A DNA stretch of 64,000 bases from an uncultured Lachnospiraceae bacterium. Lineage in GTDB: Bacteria > Bacillota > Clostridia > Lachnospirales > Lachnospiraceae. Both the position numbers and the translations under genes were made by a program. The notes beneath the pieces were generated by a model, which was not told the origin of the DNA, made no database searches, and was given only the letters and a program-made list of their open reading frames with translations. Below, piece by piece: positions 35,733-43,063 of the stretch. The DNA lies in assembly GCA_947243855.1 (NCBI GenBank), contig CAMXIK010000017.1, positions 21,143 to 85,142 of the forward strand. The letters are read 5' to 3'. Every line of letters begins with the position of its first letter. Position 1 is the first letter of the stretch.

Positions 35733-35752
35733 TGCAGAAGATGCGGCTTGAA
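35733..35752. repeat. Partial tRNA-Leu 3' end copy A (att-like)
   Basis: TGCAGAAGATGCGGCTTGAA matches the tRNA-Leu 3' end at 38111-38130 at 16 of 20 positions. It matches copy B at 17 of 20 and then continues with GGATTGT, shared with copy B. It lies in the 295-base gap between the methyltransferase and antitoxin genes, which holds no gene. Confidence 0.55.
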
Positions 35753-35784
35753 GGATTGTCTCATATCAAGTAAAATGAAATACA

Positions 35785-35814
35785 TAGACTTAACTGCTTT
35801 ACACATGATATACT
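35785..35814 (+). promoter_or_regulatory. Promoter of the antitoxin gene
   Basis: TAGACT (35785-35790), an 18-base spacer and TATACT (35809-35814), about 50 bases before the antitoxin start. Confidence 0.5.
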
Positions 35815-35862
35815 ATCTATAAGTGAAAATGTCGTGAATAAATAGGAAAGTATGGTGATGAT

Positions 35863-36081
35863 ATGTCAGATAAAGAAAAAGTAATTCAATTATTAGATAA
35901 AGTTCCAGATTATAAGATCGGATATGTATTAGCTTATGTGCAGGGTATCACAGCAGATGAAGAGGCAGACGACAGATTTTGTGAATCTCTCCTGCAGGAT
36001 TATCTAAATGATAAAGCGACAGATAAACATGATGCAGTATCTATTGAAGAATTTGCGGAGCAAGAGGGAATTACTTTATGA
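35863..36081 (+). CDS. Type II antitoxin-like protein, 72 aa
   Basis: A short acidic protein opening with MSDKEKVIQLLDKVPDYKIG and ending in an acidic IEEFAEQEGITL. This matches the RelB/DUF2281-like antitoxin pattern of Clostridia, where the N-terminus binds DNA and the C-terminus covers the toxin. The stop overlaps an ATG (ATGA), as in intact toxin-antitoxin pairs, but the downstream toxin is only a fragment. It may still be made as an orphan antitoxin. Confidence 0.7.
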   Translation: MSDKEKVIQLLDKVPDYKIGYVLAYVQGITADEEADDRFCESLLQDYLNDKATDKHDAVSIEEFAEQEGITL

Positions 36082-36229
36082 TGGGTATTTTCGCTTACGT
36101 GTTGGCGATTATCGGATTATTTATACATTAGATAATGGAAAATTGATCATATGCGTTATTGATGCCGGAAATTGGGAGATATCTACAAAAGATACTAACA
36201 GTATATTAGCAATGTGTTTCAAATTATAA
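36078..36229 (+). pseudogene. RelE/ParE-type toxin remnant
   Basis: The last part of a RelE/ParE-superfamily toxin is readable: FRLRVGDYRIIYTLDNGKL then IICVIDAGNWEIS, the signature C-terminal strands. The usual first 40-50 residues are missing. The fragment is in a different frame from the ATG that overlaps the antitoxin stop at 36078, so no normal toxin can be made. Its only frame-compatible upstream start lies inside the antitoxin gene. This fits an internal deletion that inactivated the toxin. Confidence 0.65.
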
Positions 36230-36236
36230 GAATAAA

Positions 36237-36272
36237 AAAAGGAAACCTCGTCATTCCAAGGTTTCCTTTTTC
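36237..36272. terminator. Copy of the tRNA-Leu terminator (copy B)
   Basis: AAAAGGAAACCT (36237-36248) pairs with AGGTTTCCTTTT (36259-36270). The stem is identical to the tRNA-Leu terminator at 38071-38104, and the loop differs by two bases. It ends the toxin-antitoxin transcript. Confidence 0.8.
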
Positions 36273-36274
36273 AC

Positions 36275-36294
36275 TGCGGAAGATGGGACTTGAA
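36275..36294. repeat. Partial tRNA-Leu 3' end copy B (att-like)
   Basis: TGCGGAAGATGGGACTTGAA matches the true tRNA-Leu 3' end (38111-38130) at 19 of 20 positions. It sits in the same arrangement beside a copy of the tRNA terminator. Terminator plus tRNA end duplicated together is what integration at a tRNA gene leaves behind. The rest of 36295-36468 shows no gene. Confidence 0.7.
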
Positions 36295-36468
36295 GGATTG
36301 TTACTTTTAAAAATACTGATAGAAAGGGGCTTTCTGACACATCATCTTCGTAGTGTAACCAAAGTGTAACTAAAAGTTCCGTTGACGCATTGAAGATAAA
36401 CAGAAAAAACGATCTGAAATAATAAATTGAAATATTATTTTTTATTCAATAAGGAGAGGTGTTTTTAG

Positions 36469-37215
36469 ATGCAAGAAATTATACAAAAGATATTGAGAAA
36501 TGAAATTATGTACTATGTAGTTGTACCTGTTTCTTTACCAATATTAGGTTGGATAAAAAACTGGTATGATATAAAAGTAAAAAATAGAACAATGGGGTAT
36601 TGGAAAATTAAATATAGAAGAAGTGATTCATTTTATGATATTGTACTGAAAACATATATATACATGATGATAAATATTTTTGTAGTGGGAGTAATAAGAA
36701 TATTGGGATCTTTGTGGTTAGAAAAGAGATTAACATATATTATTTGTGGTTTTATATGTAGTACAGTTAATAGTGTAATAGTAATTTGTGTAATAAAAAA
36801 GCCTAAGACAAAGATTGAATTATACGCAGACGGGCGAACTAAGCAGTTATTATTATTTACGCTAGATCTTATTTTTAGTATTGCATTTTGGGCAATGCCT
36901 TTCAAAAAATACCAATATATTGTATCGCTTGCATTTGGCATGTCGCTGATTTTTTGGACTTTACTATTAGTCAAATGTATGGATATGGTTTATATTCTGG
37001 ATAAATCATGTGCTGATATTTATGTCAATGGTGCAGAAACAGTTAAGTGTGTTTACGCAGGAAGTATTAGGAAAAACGGGAATTGGATATATGTTGACAG
37101 ATATATAGAAGATTATTATGAAGAAATACGCATAAAGGAAAGTGAGATAGTACGAATTGACTATTATGGAGAACCTCTTATTGATGTTCGAAAGTTAAGT
37201 TTAAGAAGAAATTAA
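36469..37215 (+). CDS. Hypothetical membrane protein, 248 aa
   Basis: I do not recognise this family. About four to five hydrophobic segments are visible: one near the N-terminus (YYVVVPVSLPILGWI), a pair around residues 63-110, and a pair around 128-165. The cytosolic or surface C-terminal part (about 170-248) is rich in Tyr, Glu and Asp and could be a small beta domain. AAGGAGAGGT lies before the ATG. It is very AT-rich and lies between two tRNA-Leu 3' end copies, so it is likely cargo of an integrated element. Confidence 0.6.
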   Translation: MQEIIQKILRNEIMYYVVVPVSLPILGWIKNWYDIKVKNRTMGYWKIKYRRSDSFYDIVLKTYIYMMINIFVVGVIRILGSLWLEKRLTYIICGFICSTVNSVIVICVIKKPKTKIELYADGRTKQLLLFTLDLIFSIAFWAMPFKKYQYIVSLAFGMSLIFWTLLLVKCMDMVYILDKSCADIYVNGAETVKCVYAGSIRKNGNWIYVDRYIEDYYEEIRIKESEIVRIDYYGEPLIDVRKLSLRRN

Positions 37216-37392
37216 GTATTATGCCATCAGTTTTAAATGCGATAATAGTATCCTTCTGATAAAATAAATCATTTTTCTTACTCATGCAAGATGATTTATT
37301 TATACAATTATGAGAATTGATGTTGATTGAACAACCGAGAAGAGGTAAGATTTGTATAGAGGAAACAATATAGACAGAATTAGGGAGGAATT

Positions 37393-37869
37393 ATGCAAAA
37401 ATTAAAGGTATACTTAGATACATCGGTTATCAGCCATCTATTACAAGAAGATGCACCTGAGAAAATGGCTGATACCCGGCAATTATGGGAAATGTTTAAG
37501 AATGGAAAATGTGATGTTTATTTGTCAACGGTGACATTAGAGGAAGTTTCAGATTGTCCGGAGCCTAAAAAGAGTAAAATGTATGATTATTTAGAGCAGA
37601 TAAATTATACACCTATTAGAATAACAGACGATATGTCAGATATTGCACAACAGATTATTGATATGGGTATCTTAACAAAGAAGAGTTTTGATGATTGTCA
37701 ACATATTGCAGCAGCGATTATTTATGGATGTGATTGTATCATATCTTGGAATTTTAAGCATATTGTCAATATCAAAACAATCAGAGGTGTAAGAGCCATT
37801 ACTAATTTAAAAGGCTATAAACCTATTGAGATTCTAAATCCATCCGTATTGTTAGAAAGTGAGGGATAA
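37393..37869 (+). CDS. PIN-domain toxin-like ribonuclease
   Basis: A 158-residue PIN-domain protein of the VapC-like superfamily. Acidic active-site candidates are Asp8 in YLDTSVISHL, Glu50-51 in TLEEVSD, Asp99-100 in SFDDCQHIAAA, and the aspartate of CDCIISWNFKH. Such proteins are metal-dependent RNases that cleave tRNA or mRNA when free of their antitoxin. TTAGGGAGGAATT precedes the start. A 59-residue gene begins 2 bases after its stop and is a likely antitoxin partner, an order (toxin first) opposite to vapBC. Confidence 0.78.
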   Translation: MQKLKVYLDTSVISHLLQEDAPEKMADTRQLWEMFKNGKCDVYLSTVTLEEVSDCPEPKKSKMYDYLEQINYTPIRITDDMSDIAQQIIDMGILTKKSFDDCQHIAAAIIYGCDCIISWNFKHIVNIKTIRGVRAITNLKGYKPIEILNPSVLLESEG

Positions 37870-37871
37870 TT

Positions 37872-38051
37872 ATGGAAAAGCCTATTTTAAGTCCTGATTT
37901 TACGATTGATGATATTCATAAGCTAAGAGAGTACAATTACTATCTTACTAAAGATATGAATCCACGGGAAAGACAAAATTATTATAATGAACGTGGTATG
38001 GAAGTACACAGGCAGATACAAGAAAGAAAGTTACAGAAAGCGTCTTTATAA
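37872..38051 (+). CDS. Small partner of the PIN protein, 59 aa (putative antitoxin)
   Basis: A short open frame starting ATGGAAAAG, 2 bases after the PIN gene, reading MEKPILSPDFTIDDIHKLRE and then an Asn/Tyr/Arg-rich helix ending KLQKASL. It is acidic at the start and helical and basic at the end, as antitoxins often are. Tight spacing shows co-translation with the PIN protein. Small genes beginning this way next to PIN genes occur in other Firmicutes as far as I recall; I cannot verify that here. Confidence 0.65.
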   Translation: MEKPILSPDFTIDDIHKLREYNYYLTKDMNPRERQNYYNERGMEVHRQIQERKLQKASL

Positions 38052-38070
38052 AATAGTTTGAGATTCAATA

Positions 38071-38104
38071 AAAAGGAAACCTCATCATCCGAAGGTTTCC
38101 TTTT
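38071..38104. terminator. Bidirectional terminator of tRNA-Leu and of the PIN operon
   Basis: AAAAGGAAACCT (38071-38082) pairs with AGGTTTCCTTTT (38093-38104), a 12-bp stem with A and T tracts on either side. It serves the minus-strand tRNA and the plus-strand PIN genes. Confidence 0.85.
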
Positions 38105-38110
38105 TCAGAC

Positions 38111-38194
38111 TGCGGAAGAAGGGACTTGAACCCTCACGTCGTTTCCAACACTAGATCCTTAGTCTAGCCTGTCTGCCAATTCCAGCACTTCCGC
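38111..38194 (-). tRNA. tRNA-Leu (anticodon AAG)
   Basis: An 84-base class II tRNA with a long variable arm. The acceptor stem is GCGGAAG / CTTCCGC with discriminator A. The anticodon arm is CTAGA-CTAAGGA-TCTAG, giving anticodon AAG (codon CTT, perhaps more if A34 is modified). The T-arm contains GGGTTCAAGTCCC. CCA is not encoded. It has its own promoter and terminator. Partial copies of its 3' end at 35733 and 36275 mark it as an integration site. Confidence 0.92.
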
Positions 38195-38216
38195 ATACGT
38201 TTACAACGCAACTAAT

Positions 38217-38245
38217 ATATTACTGTCTAAAGGGAAAAAAGTCAA
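38217..38245 (-). promoter_or_regulatory. Sigma-A promoter of tRNA-Leu(AAG)
   Basis: Minus strand TTGACT (38240-38245), a 17-base spacer and TAATAT (38217-38222), ending about 22 bases before the tRNA 5' end. Confidence 0.7.
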
Positions 38246-38288
38246 GGGCTTTTGAAAAATATTTTGTCGGCGGCAGTTTTGCGGGAGA

Positions 38289-38317
38289 GAAGGCGGCTGG
38301 TTAATCTGGCCGCCTTC
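38289..38317 (-). terminator. Possible terminator of the sigma/anti-sigma pair
   Basis: GAAGGCGGC / GCCGCCTTC, a perfect 9-bp stem about 23 bases after the anti-sigma stop. No T-tract follows on the minus strand, so termination is uncertain. Confidence 0.4.
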
Positions 38318-38339
38318 ATATCCGCGTAGAATGCTGTCC

Positions 38340-39617
38340 CTAAAAATCTACCTTTGCGGTAAACAGCGCCCCTTCTGCGATTTTCTGGTCGCTTCCTTTC
38401 AGTTCATCCATGTATTGCATGTAGTCACACACATAGACATACACGGTATCCGTGTTTCTGCCGTAAGTGGAGTAGACCTCGGCGTTATCTCCTTGAGTGT
38501 CCAGCCGTTTTCCGTCTGCGTCGCAGATAACCACCACATAGTCGAAAGCGGAGGCGTTCTCCGGAAGCAGGAGTTCCGCTTTGATTTCAAAGTCGGTTTT
38601 TTCCACGGAAGCGATGCCGACGCCATTTTCGTTTATCTGATCGACGCGGACAACCTGTTTCCCATCCGCATCCATAGTGACAGGGATGGCGAAGTTCCAT
38701 GTGCCGGTATAATGCTTTTTGAGCGGTTCCGGAAGAATCACGGTTTCCCCGGTTTCGGGGTCTGTGGCCTGCGTTTGTTCATATTGCAGAAGGTCTGCGT
38801 AAATATCTGAAATTTCAAGATAATAGGTAAACTGCTGCGGGAGCTGTTCCACCTTGTCTTCCCAGATCAGCTCGGCGTCGGTCTGGGCGGTAGACCTGTT
38901 TACGGCGCGGCCGCTGCACCGCAGATCTTCGTCGAGGGAAACCCGTATGATGCCGGTAAAGGTATGGTCGTCCTCAAACTCTCCTTCGATATAATAAGGC
39001 GTGGGATAGCCCGATCCGGCAGGACGCTCCTTTTTGGTAAGCCCGGGCACATCGTAATAGGAGTTGGTTTCCATGGACAGTATGTCATAATCAAGGATAT
39101 AGCCGTCCATATTTTTTGTTTTGATAAAATCGGCGGGAAAGGCTTCCTCGTTTTCAATGCAGAGCGCCAGATACAAAGCCTCGGCAGAACAGTTAGCCTC
39201 CGAAACAGTAACAGTCAGCCCGTTTGAAGTCTGCACGAGAGCGCCGTCCTTTTGTTTCCCAGCCAGACTGCCGTTTGCGGCGGACGTATCTGTTCCAGCC
39301 TGCGGACGGGATTCGGCAGCGGGATCTGTTTCATATTTTATAGCTCCGTCGGAAAAGTTCCCCTTATAGCTGACCTTTTCCTGTACCAGAGAAAAGATTC
39401 TTCCCACAAAGGGGAGCTTTGCGGCAAGGGCTGGGTTGGAAACGCAAAGTACCCCTGTGCACAAGGCGATGAGCAGGGCGGCGGCAGCCGCGCCGTGGCG
39501 AATGGTTTTCAGGCGATGAAGCTTTTTGCGCTGACGGATACCTGCACGAATACCGTCTTTCACAACGTCGTCCAGCGATTTCGGAATGGGGATTGCATCA
39601 AATCTATCATTTTGCAT
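38340..39617 (-). CDS. DUF4179 anti-sigma-like membrane protein
   Basis: A 425-residue single-pass membrane protein, the probable anti-sigma partner of the ECF gene just upstream. The N-terminal 50 residues are cytosolic and basic, with a helix that would bind sigma. A membrane segment follows (AAAALLIALCTGVLCV, about 44-59). The extracytoplasmic part includes a DUF4179-like region, a Thr/Ser/Ala linker and beta-rich segments. The start at 39617 has GGAGG upstream and overlaps the sigma gene by 11 bases. The trigger is unknown; cell-envelope stress is typical of the family. Confidence 0.8.
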   Translation of the reverse strand: MQNDRFDAIPIPKSLDDVVKDGIRAGIRQRKKLHRLKTIRHGAAAAALLIALCTGVLCVSNPALAAKLPFVGRIFSLVQEKVSYKGNFSDGAIKYETDPAAESRPQAGTDTSAANGSLAGKQKDGALVQTSNGLTVTVSEANCSAEALYLALCIENEEAFPADFIKTKNMDGYILDYDILSMETNSYYDVPGLTKKERPAGSGYPTPYYIEGEFEDDHTFTGIIRVSLDEDLRCSGRAVNRSTAQTDAELIWEDKVEQLPQQFTYYLEISDIYADLLQYEQTQATDPETGETVILPEPLKKHYTGTWNFAIPVTMDADGKQVVRVDQINENGVGIASVEKTDFEIKAELLLPENASAFDYVVVICDADGKRLDTQGDNAEVYSTYGRNTDTVYVYVCDYMQYMDELKGSDQKIAEGALFTAKVDF

Positions 39618-40152
39618 AACGGTTACCCTCCTCTTTTTGTCCATGGTCTTCGGTCAGCCATTTGCGGAGCATTTTTTTTGCCCGGTACAGGTCTGCCTTG
39701 ACGCTTCCTTCGGGAATATCCATAATCTGTGCGATTTCCCTGATTTTGAGTTCCTGAAAATAGAACAGGATGACAACGGTTTTGTAATGTCCCTTTAAAG
39801 AATCGATGGCATCGTACAAATCGACTTTTTCTTCAATCAGATAATCCAGCGTTCCTTGTTCCACATATTCTTCAAGAGATACGGTCTGCGCCTTCTGCTT
39901 ATCCTGCCAGATGCAATTGAGCAGGATGCGGGTGAGCCAGGTTTTGAAATAGCGCGGCTCCTTGAGTTTTTCGATGCCGATTAGTCCTTTGGTCACGCAT
40001 TCCTGTACGGCGTCCAGCGCGTCCGCTTCGTTCTTTACATATAAAAAGGCGGTCTTATATAAGTAGACCTGATATTCGGCAATCAATTCGCCGTAGGCGG
40101 ACATATTGCCTTTGATCGCTTTTTTGACAAGCTTGATAGTATCTTCCTTCAT
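39607..40152 (-). CDS. ECF RNA polymerase sigma factor (SigV-like)
   Basis: A 181-residue extracytoplasmic-function sigma factor. Region 2 spans about 15-80 (YLYKTAFLYVKNEADALDAV as landmark), and region 4 about 110-168 (VVILFYFQELKIREIAQIMD, then the recognition helix near PEGSVKADLYRAKKML). It is held inactive by the membrane protein encoded by the overlapping downstream gene. Upstream at 40233-40262 is an ECF-type promoter, indicating autoregulation. The start at 40152 has AAGGAAAAG before it. Confidence 0.88.
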   Translation of the reverse strand: MKEDTIKLVKKAIKGNMSAYGELIAEYQVYLYKTAFLYVKNEADALDAVQECVTKGLIGIEKLKEPRYFKTWLTRILLNCIWQDKQKAQTVSLEEYVEQGTLDYLIEEKVDLYDAIDSLKGHYKTVVILFYFQELKIREIAQIMDIPEGSVKADLYRAKKMLRKWLTEDHGQKEEGNRYAK

Positions 40153-40232
40153 CGGTGTCTTTTCCTTTCGTCGTATTCCGCGGTGTCTTGCATTGCCGGT
40201 GCGCGCATCTTACCGGTTTTGTCTGCTATTGA

Positions 40233-40262
40233 TTAGACTGTATGGGAAGAAAAAAGGTTGCA
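40233..40262 (-). promoter_or_regulatory. ECF-type autoregulated promoter of the sigma gene
   Basis: On the minus strand TGCAACC (40256-40262), 17 bases and GTCTAA (40233-40238). The AAC core with a downstream GTC at this spacing is typical of ECF promoters, and a T-run follows the -35 as in many Firmicutes ECF sites. Confidence 0.6.
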
Positions 40263-40283
40263 TTGTTTTTTTATGATAAGGTC

Positions 40284-40312
40284 TTGACAGCAGACAGAAA
40301 AGACGCTAAAAT
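40284..40312 (+). promoter_or_regulatory. Sigma-A promoter of tRNA-Leu(CAG)
   Basis: TTGACA (40284-40289), exactly 17 bases and TAAAAT (40307-40312). It ends 11 bases before the tRNA. Confidence 0.8.
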
Positions 40313-40323
40313 AACATTTGTTC

Positions 40324-40407
40324 GCAGGAATGGCGGAATTGGCAGACGCGCACGGTTCAGGTCCGTGTGGTAGCAATACCATGAGAGTTCAAGTCTCTTT
40401 TCCTGCA
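40324..40407 (+). tRNA. tRNA-Leu (anticodon CAG)
   Basis: An 84-base class II tRNA with acceptor stem GCAGGAA / TTCCTGC and discriminator A. The anticodon arm is CACGG-TTCAGGT-CCGTG, giving anticodon CAG. A long variable arm precedes the T-arm containing GAGTTCAAGTCTC. CCA is not encoded. It has its own promoter and terminator. Confidence 0.95.
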
Positions 40408-40410
40408 CGA

Positions 40411-40442
40411 AAAGAAGTCTTAGCAATAAGACTTCTTTTTTT
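40411..40442 (+). terminator. Terminator of tRNA-Leu(CAG)
   Basis: AAGAAGTCTTA / TAAGACTTCTT with a GCAA tetraloop, followed by a long T run. Confidence 0.9.
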
Positions 40443-40508
40443 GCGCGCATCTTGCGTCTGCTTATGCATAACGAAACAAAATAAGGCAAATTATCACATC
40501 TTATGCTC

Positions 40509-40538
40509 TTTTCATATCGGCTTACCAATCCTTATAAT
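40509..40538 (+). promoter_or_regulatory. Promoter of the chitobiose phosphorylase operon
   Basis: TTTTCA (40509-40514), an 18-base spacer and a perfect TATAAT (40533-40538), about 85 bases upstream of the GH94 start. The weak -35 would suit activation by the response regulator of this locus. Confidence 0.55.
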
Positions 40539-40625
40539 AAAGACAGAAAGCAAACCTGAGAGGGAAGAATGTAAGGCGGGGAGTAAACGAACGATCGGGG
40601 TGCGGCAAAAAGGGAGGGTAATTAT

Positions 40626-43040
40626 ATGCGGTATGGACACTTTGACAATGAAAACAGGGAATATGTGATCGACAGGGTGGATCTGCCCTGTTCATGGACG
40701 AATTATCTCGGTGTGGAGGATATGGCGGCGGTGGTGAACCACACGGCCGGCGGGTATCTTTTTTATAAGACGCCGGAGTATCACAGGATCAGCCGCTTCC
40801 GGGCCAATGCGGTGCCCATGGACAGGCCGGGTTTTTACGTGTATCTGCGGGACAATGATAACGCGGATTATTGGTCGGTTTCTTGGCAGCCGGTGGGCAA
40901 GCCTCTGGATCAGGCAAAGTATACTTGCCGCCACGGTATGTCCTACACGGTGTACGAGTGCGACTATGCGGGGATTCATGCGTCCCAGAAGATGATGATT
41001 CCGCGTGGCGAGGCGGTACAGCTCTGGGATGTGAAAATTAAAAATACGGGAGACAGCGTGAGGAACTTAAGCGTGTTCTCCTATCTGGAATTTTCCTTTC
41101 ATCACATTATGATCGATAACCAAAACTACCAGATGAGTCTCTACTGCGCAGGGGTATCCTATGAGGATGGCATCATTGAAGAAGACTTGTTTTACGAGGA
41201 GGAAGGGTATCAGTATTTTACGGCGGATTTTACGCCGGACGGTTTCGACTGTATGCGGGATACCTTTATCGGGACTTACAATACGGAGACAAATCCCGTG
41301 GCGGTGGCGGAAGGGAAATGCGCCTCGTCTTATGAAAAAGGCGGCAACCACTGCGGCAGCCTGCAGAAAAATCTGACCTTGCAGCCCGGAGAGGAAGTAC
41401 GGCTGATCTTTATGCTGGGAGAGGGCAGGAGGGAAGAGGGGCGGCGCATCCGTGCAAAATATGCGGATCACGGGGCGGTAGACCGGGCCTACGCCGACCT
41501 GAAAAACTTCTGGGAAGAAAAATGCGCGAAGCTGCAGATTCAGACGCCCAACGAGGGTATGAATACGCTGATCAATACATGGACGCTTTATCAATCGGAA
41601 ATCAATGTGATGTTTTCACGCTTCGCTTCTTTTATTGAGGTGGGCGGCAGAGTGGGGCTGGGCTACCGGGATACGGCGCAGGACGCCATGACGATTCCCC
41701 ATTCCAACCCGGATAAATGCAGGGAGCGGATCGAACAGCTTCTGCGGGGGCTGACCAGCGAGGGTTACGGCCTGCATCTGTTCCAGCCGGAGTGGTTCAT
41801 GGAAAGTACGGGAACAAAACCCTTTCAGTCTCCGACGGTGATTCCGGAGCCGGATAAAAACAGCATCATACACGGACTGAAGGATGCTTGCTCAGACGAC
41901 GCCCTTTGGCTTGTGGCTGCGGTGACGGAGTACATCAAGGAGACAGGGGACAGGGCTTTTGCCATGGAGAAGCTTCCCTACGCAGATACTTTTTTAGAAG
42001 GGGATAAGGAAGGGGAGACAGTCTACGACCATCTGAAACGGATTTTGGATTTTTCTGCGAAGCAGGTGGGGCAGACGGGCGTCTGCAAAGGGCTTCGGGC
42101 AGACTGGAACGACTGCCTGAATCTGGGCGGCGGCGAGAGCGCCATGGTAAGCTTCCTGCACTACTGGGCGCTGGAACAGTTTGTCGGACTGGCAAAGCAT
42201 CTGGGCAATGAGGCGGATGCAAAGAGCTATGCGGAATTGGCCGGTAAAGTCAAAGAAGTGTGCAATACGCAGCTTTGGGACGGCCAGTGGTTTATCAGGG
42301 GCATCACGGCAAAGGGAAAGAAGATCGGCACGCAGGCGGACAAAGAGGGCAGGGTGCATCTGGAATCTAACGCATGGGCGGTTCTTTCGGGAGCGGCTGA
42401 TGAGGAGAAAGCGGATCAGGCGCTGGCTGCTATCGACGAGTATCTGTACACGCCTTACGGACTGCTGTTGAATACGCCTTCCTATACCGTGCCGGACGAC
42501 GACATCGGGTTTGTGACCAGAGTCTATCCCGGCCTTAAGGAAAACGGCGCGGTCTTTTCCCATCCCAATCCTTGGGCTTGGGCGGCGGCTTGTAAGAGAG
42601 GCAGGGGCGATCTGGCTATGAAGTTTTATGACGCGCTCTGTCCTTATCACCAGAACGACAAGATTGAAATACGGGAGTCGGAACCCTATTCTTACTGCCA
42701 ATTTATCGTGGGAAAGGATCACAGCGCCTTTGGCAGGGCAAGGCATCCGTTTATGACAGGCTCCGGCGGCTGGTCTTACTTTTCCGCCACCAGATATATG
42801 CTGGGAATCCGGCCTGATTATGAAAGCTTGACCATTGATCCTTGTATCCCGGCGGACTGGAAGTCCTTTCAGGCGGTTCGCCAGTGGAGAGGGGCGGAGT
42901 ACGAGATCAGGGTGAGTAACCCAGAAGGCGTGATGAAGGGCGTGAAAGAGATTCGGATAGACGGCACAGCCGTGGAGCGGATTGCACCGATGGAAGCGGG
43001 CAGCAGGCATGTGGTGGAAGTCATCATGGGAGTGGAATAA
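40626..43040 (+). CDS. chbP: GH94 phosphorylase, N,N'-diacetylchitobiose phosphorylase-like
   Basis: A cytosolic inverting phosphorylase of 804 residues. Phosphate splits a beta-1,4 disaccharide into a sugar-1-phosphate and a free sugar. The catalytic Asp is in LRADWNDCLNLGGGES (Asp496). Stretches such as SWTNYLG, RDNDNADYWSVSWQPVGK, GGRVGLGYRDTAQDAM and NPWAWAAACKRGRGD follow, to my recollection, the Vibrio chitobiose phosphorylase more closely than cellobiose phosphorylases. The product would be GlcNAc-1-phosphate plus GlcNAc. The mutase downstream and nagB/nagA in the same locus support this. Cellobiose or another beta-glucoside is the main alternative. The start at 40626 has GGGAGG upstream. 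Confidence 0.8.
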   Translation: MRYGHFDNENREYVIDRVDLPCSWTNYLGVEDMAAVVNHTAGGYLFYKTPEYHRISRFRANAVPMDRPGFYVYLRDNDNADYWSVSWQPVGKPLDQAKYTCRHGMSYTVYECDYAGIHASQKMMIPRGEAVQLWDVKIKNTGDSVRNLSVFSYLEFSFHHIMIDNQNYQMSLYCAGVSYEDGIIEEDLFYEEEGYQYFTADFTPDGFDCMRDTFIGTYNTETNPVAVAEGKCASSYEKGGNHCGSLQKNLTLQPGEEVRLIFMLGEGRREEGRRIRAKYADHGAVDRAYADLKNFWEEKCAKLQIQTPNEGMNTLINTWTLYQSEINVMFSRFASFIEVGGRVGLGYRDTAQDAMTIPHSNPDKCRERIEQLLRGLTSEGYGLHLFQPEWFMESTGTKPFQSPTVIPEPDKNSIIHGLKDACSDDALWLVAAVTEYIKETGDRAFAMEKLPYADTFLEGDKEGETVYDHLKRILDFSAKQVGQTGVCKGLRADWNDCLNLGGGESAMVSFLHYWALEQFVGLAKHLGNEADAKSYAELAGKVKEVCNTQLWDGQWFIRGITAKGKKIGTQADKEGRVHLESNAWAVLSGAADEEKADQALAAIDEYLYTPYGLLLNTPSYTVPDDDIGFVTRVYPGLKENGAVFSHPNPWAWAAACKRGRGDLAMKFYDALCPYHQNDKIEIRESEPYSYCQFIVGKDHSAFGRARHPFMTGSGGWSYFSATRYMLGIRPDYESLTIDPCIPADWKSFQAVRQWRGAEYEIRVSNPEGVMKGVKEIRIDGTAVERIAPMEAGSRHVVEVIMGVE

Positions 43041-43063
43041 CAGATTAAAAAGGAGGGCGCACT

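Noticed and set aside
32990..38110. A complete prophage or integrative conjugative element
   Set aside because: No integrase, transposase, capsid, portal or conjugation gene is present; only att-like repeats and cargo remain.
41994..43010. Long minus-strand open frame (338 codons) opposite chbP
   Set aside because: Antisense to a clearly conserved GH94 gene; composition typical of a shadow frame.
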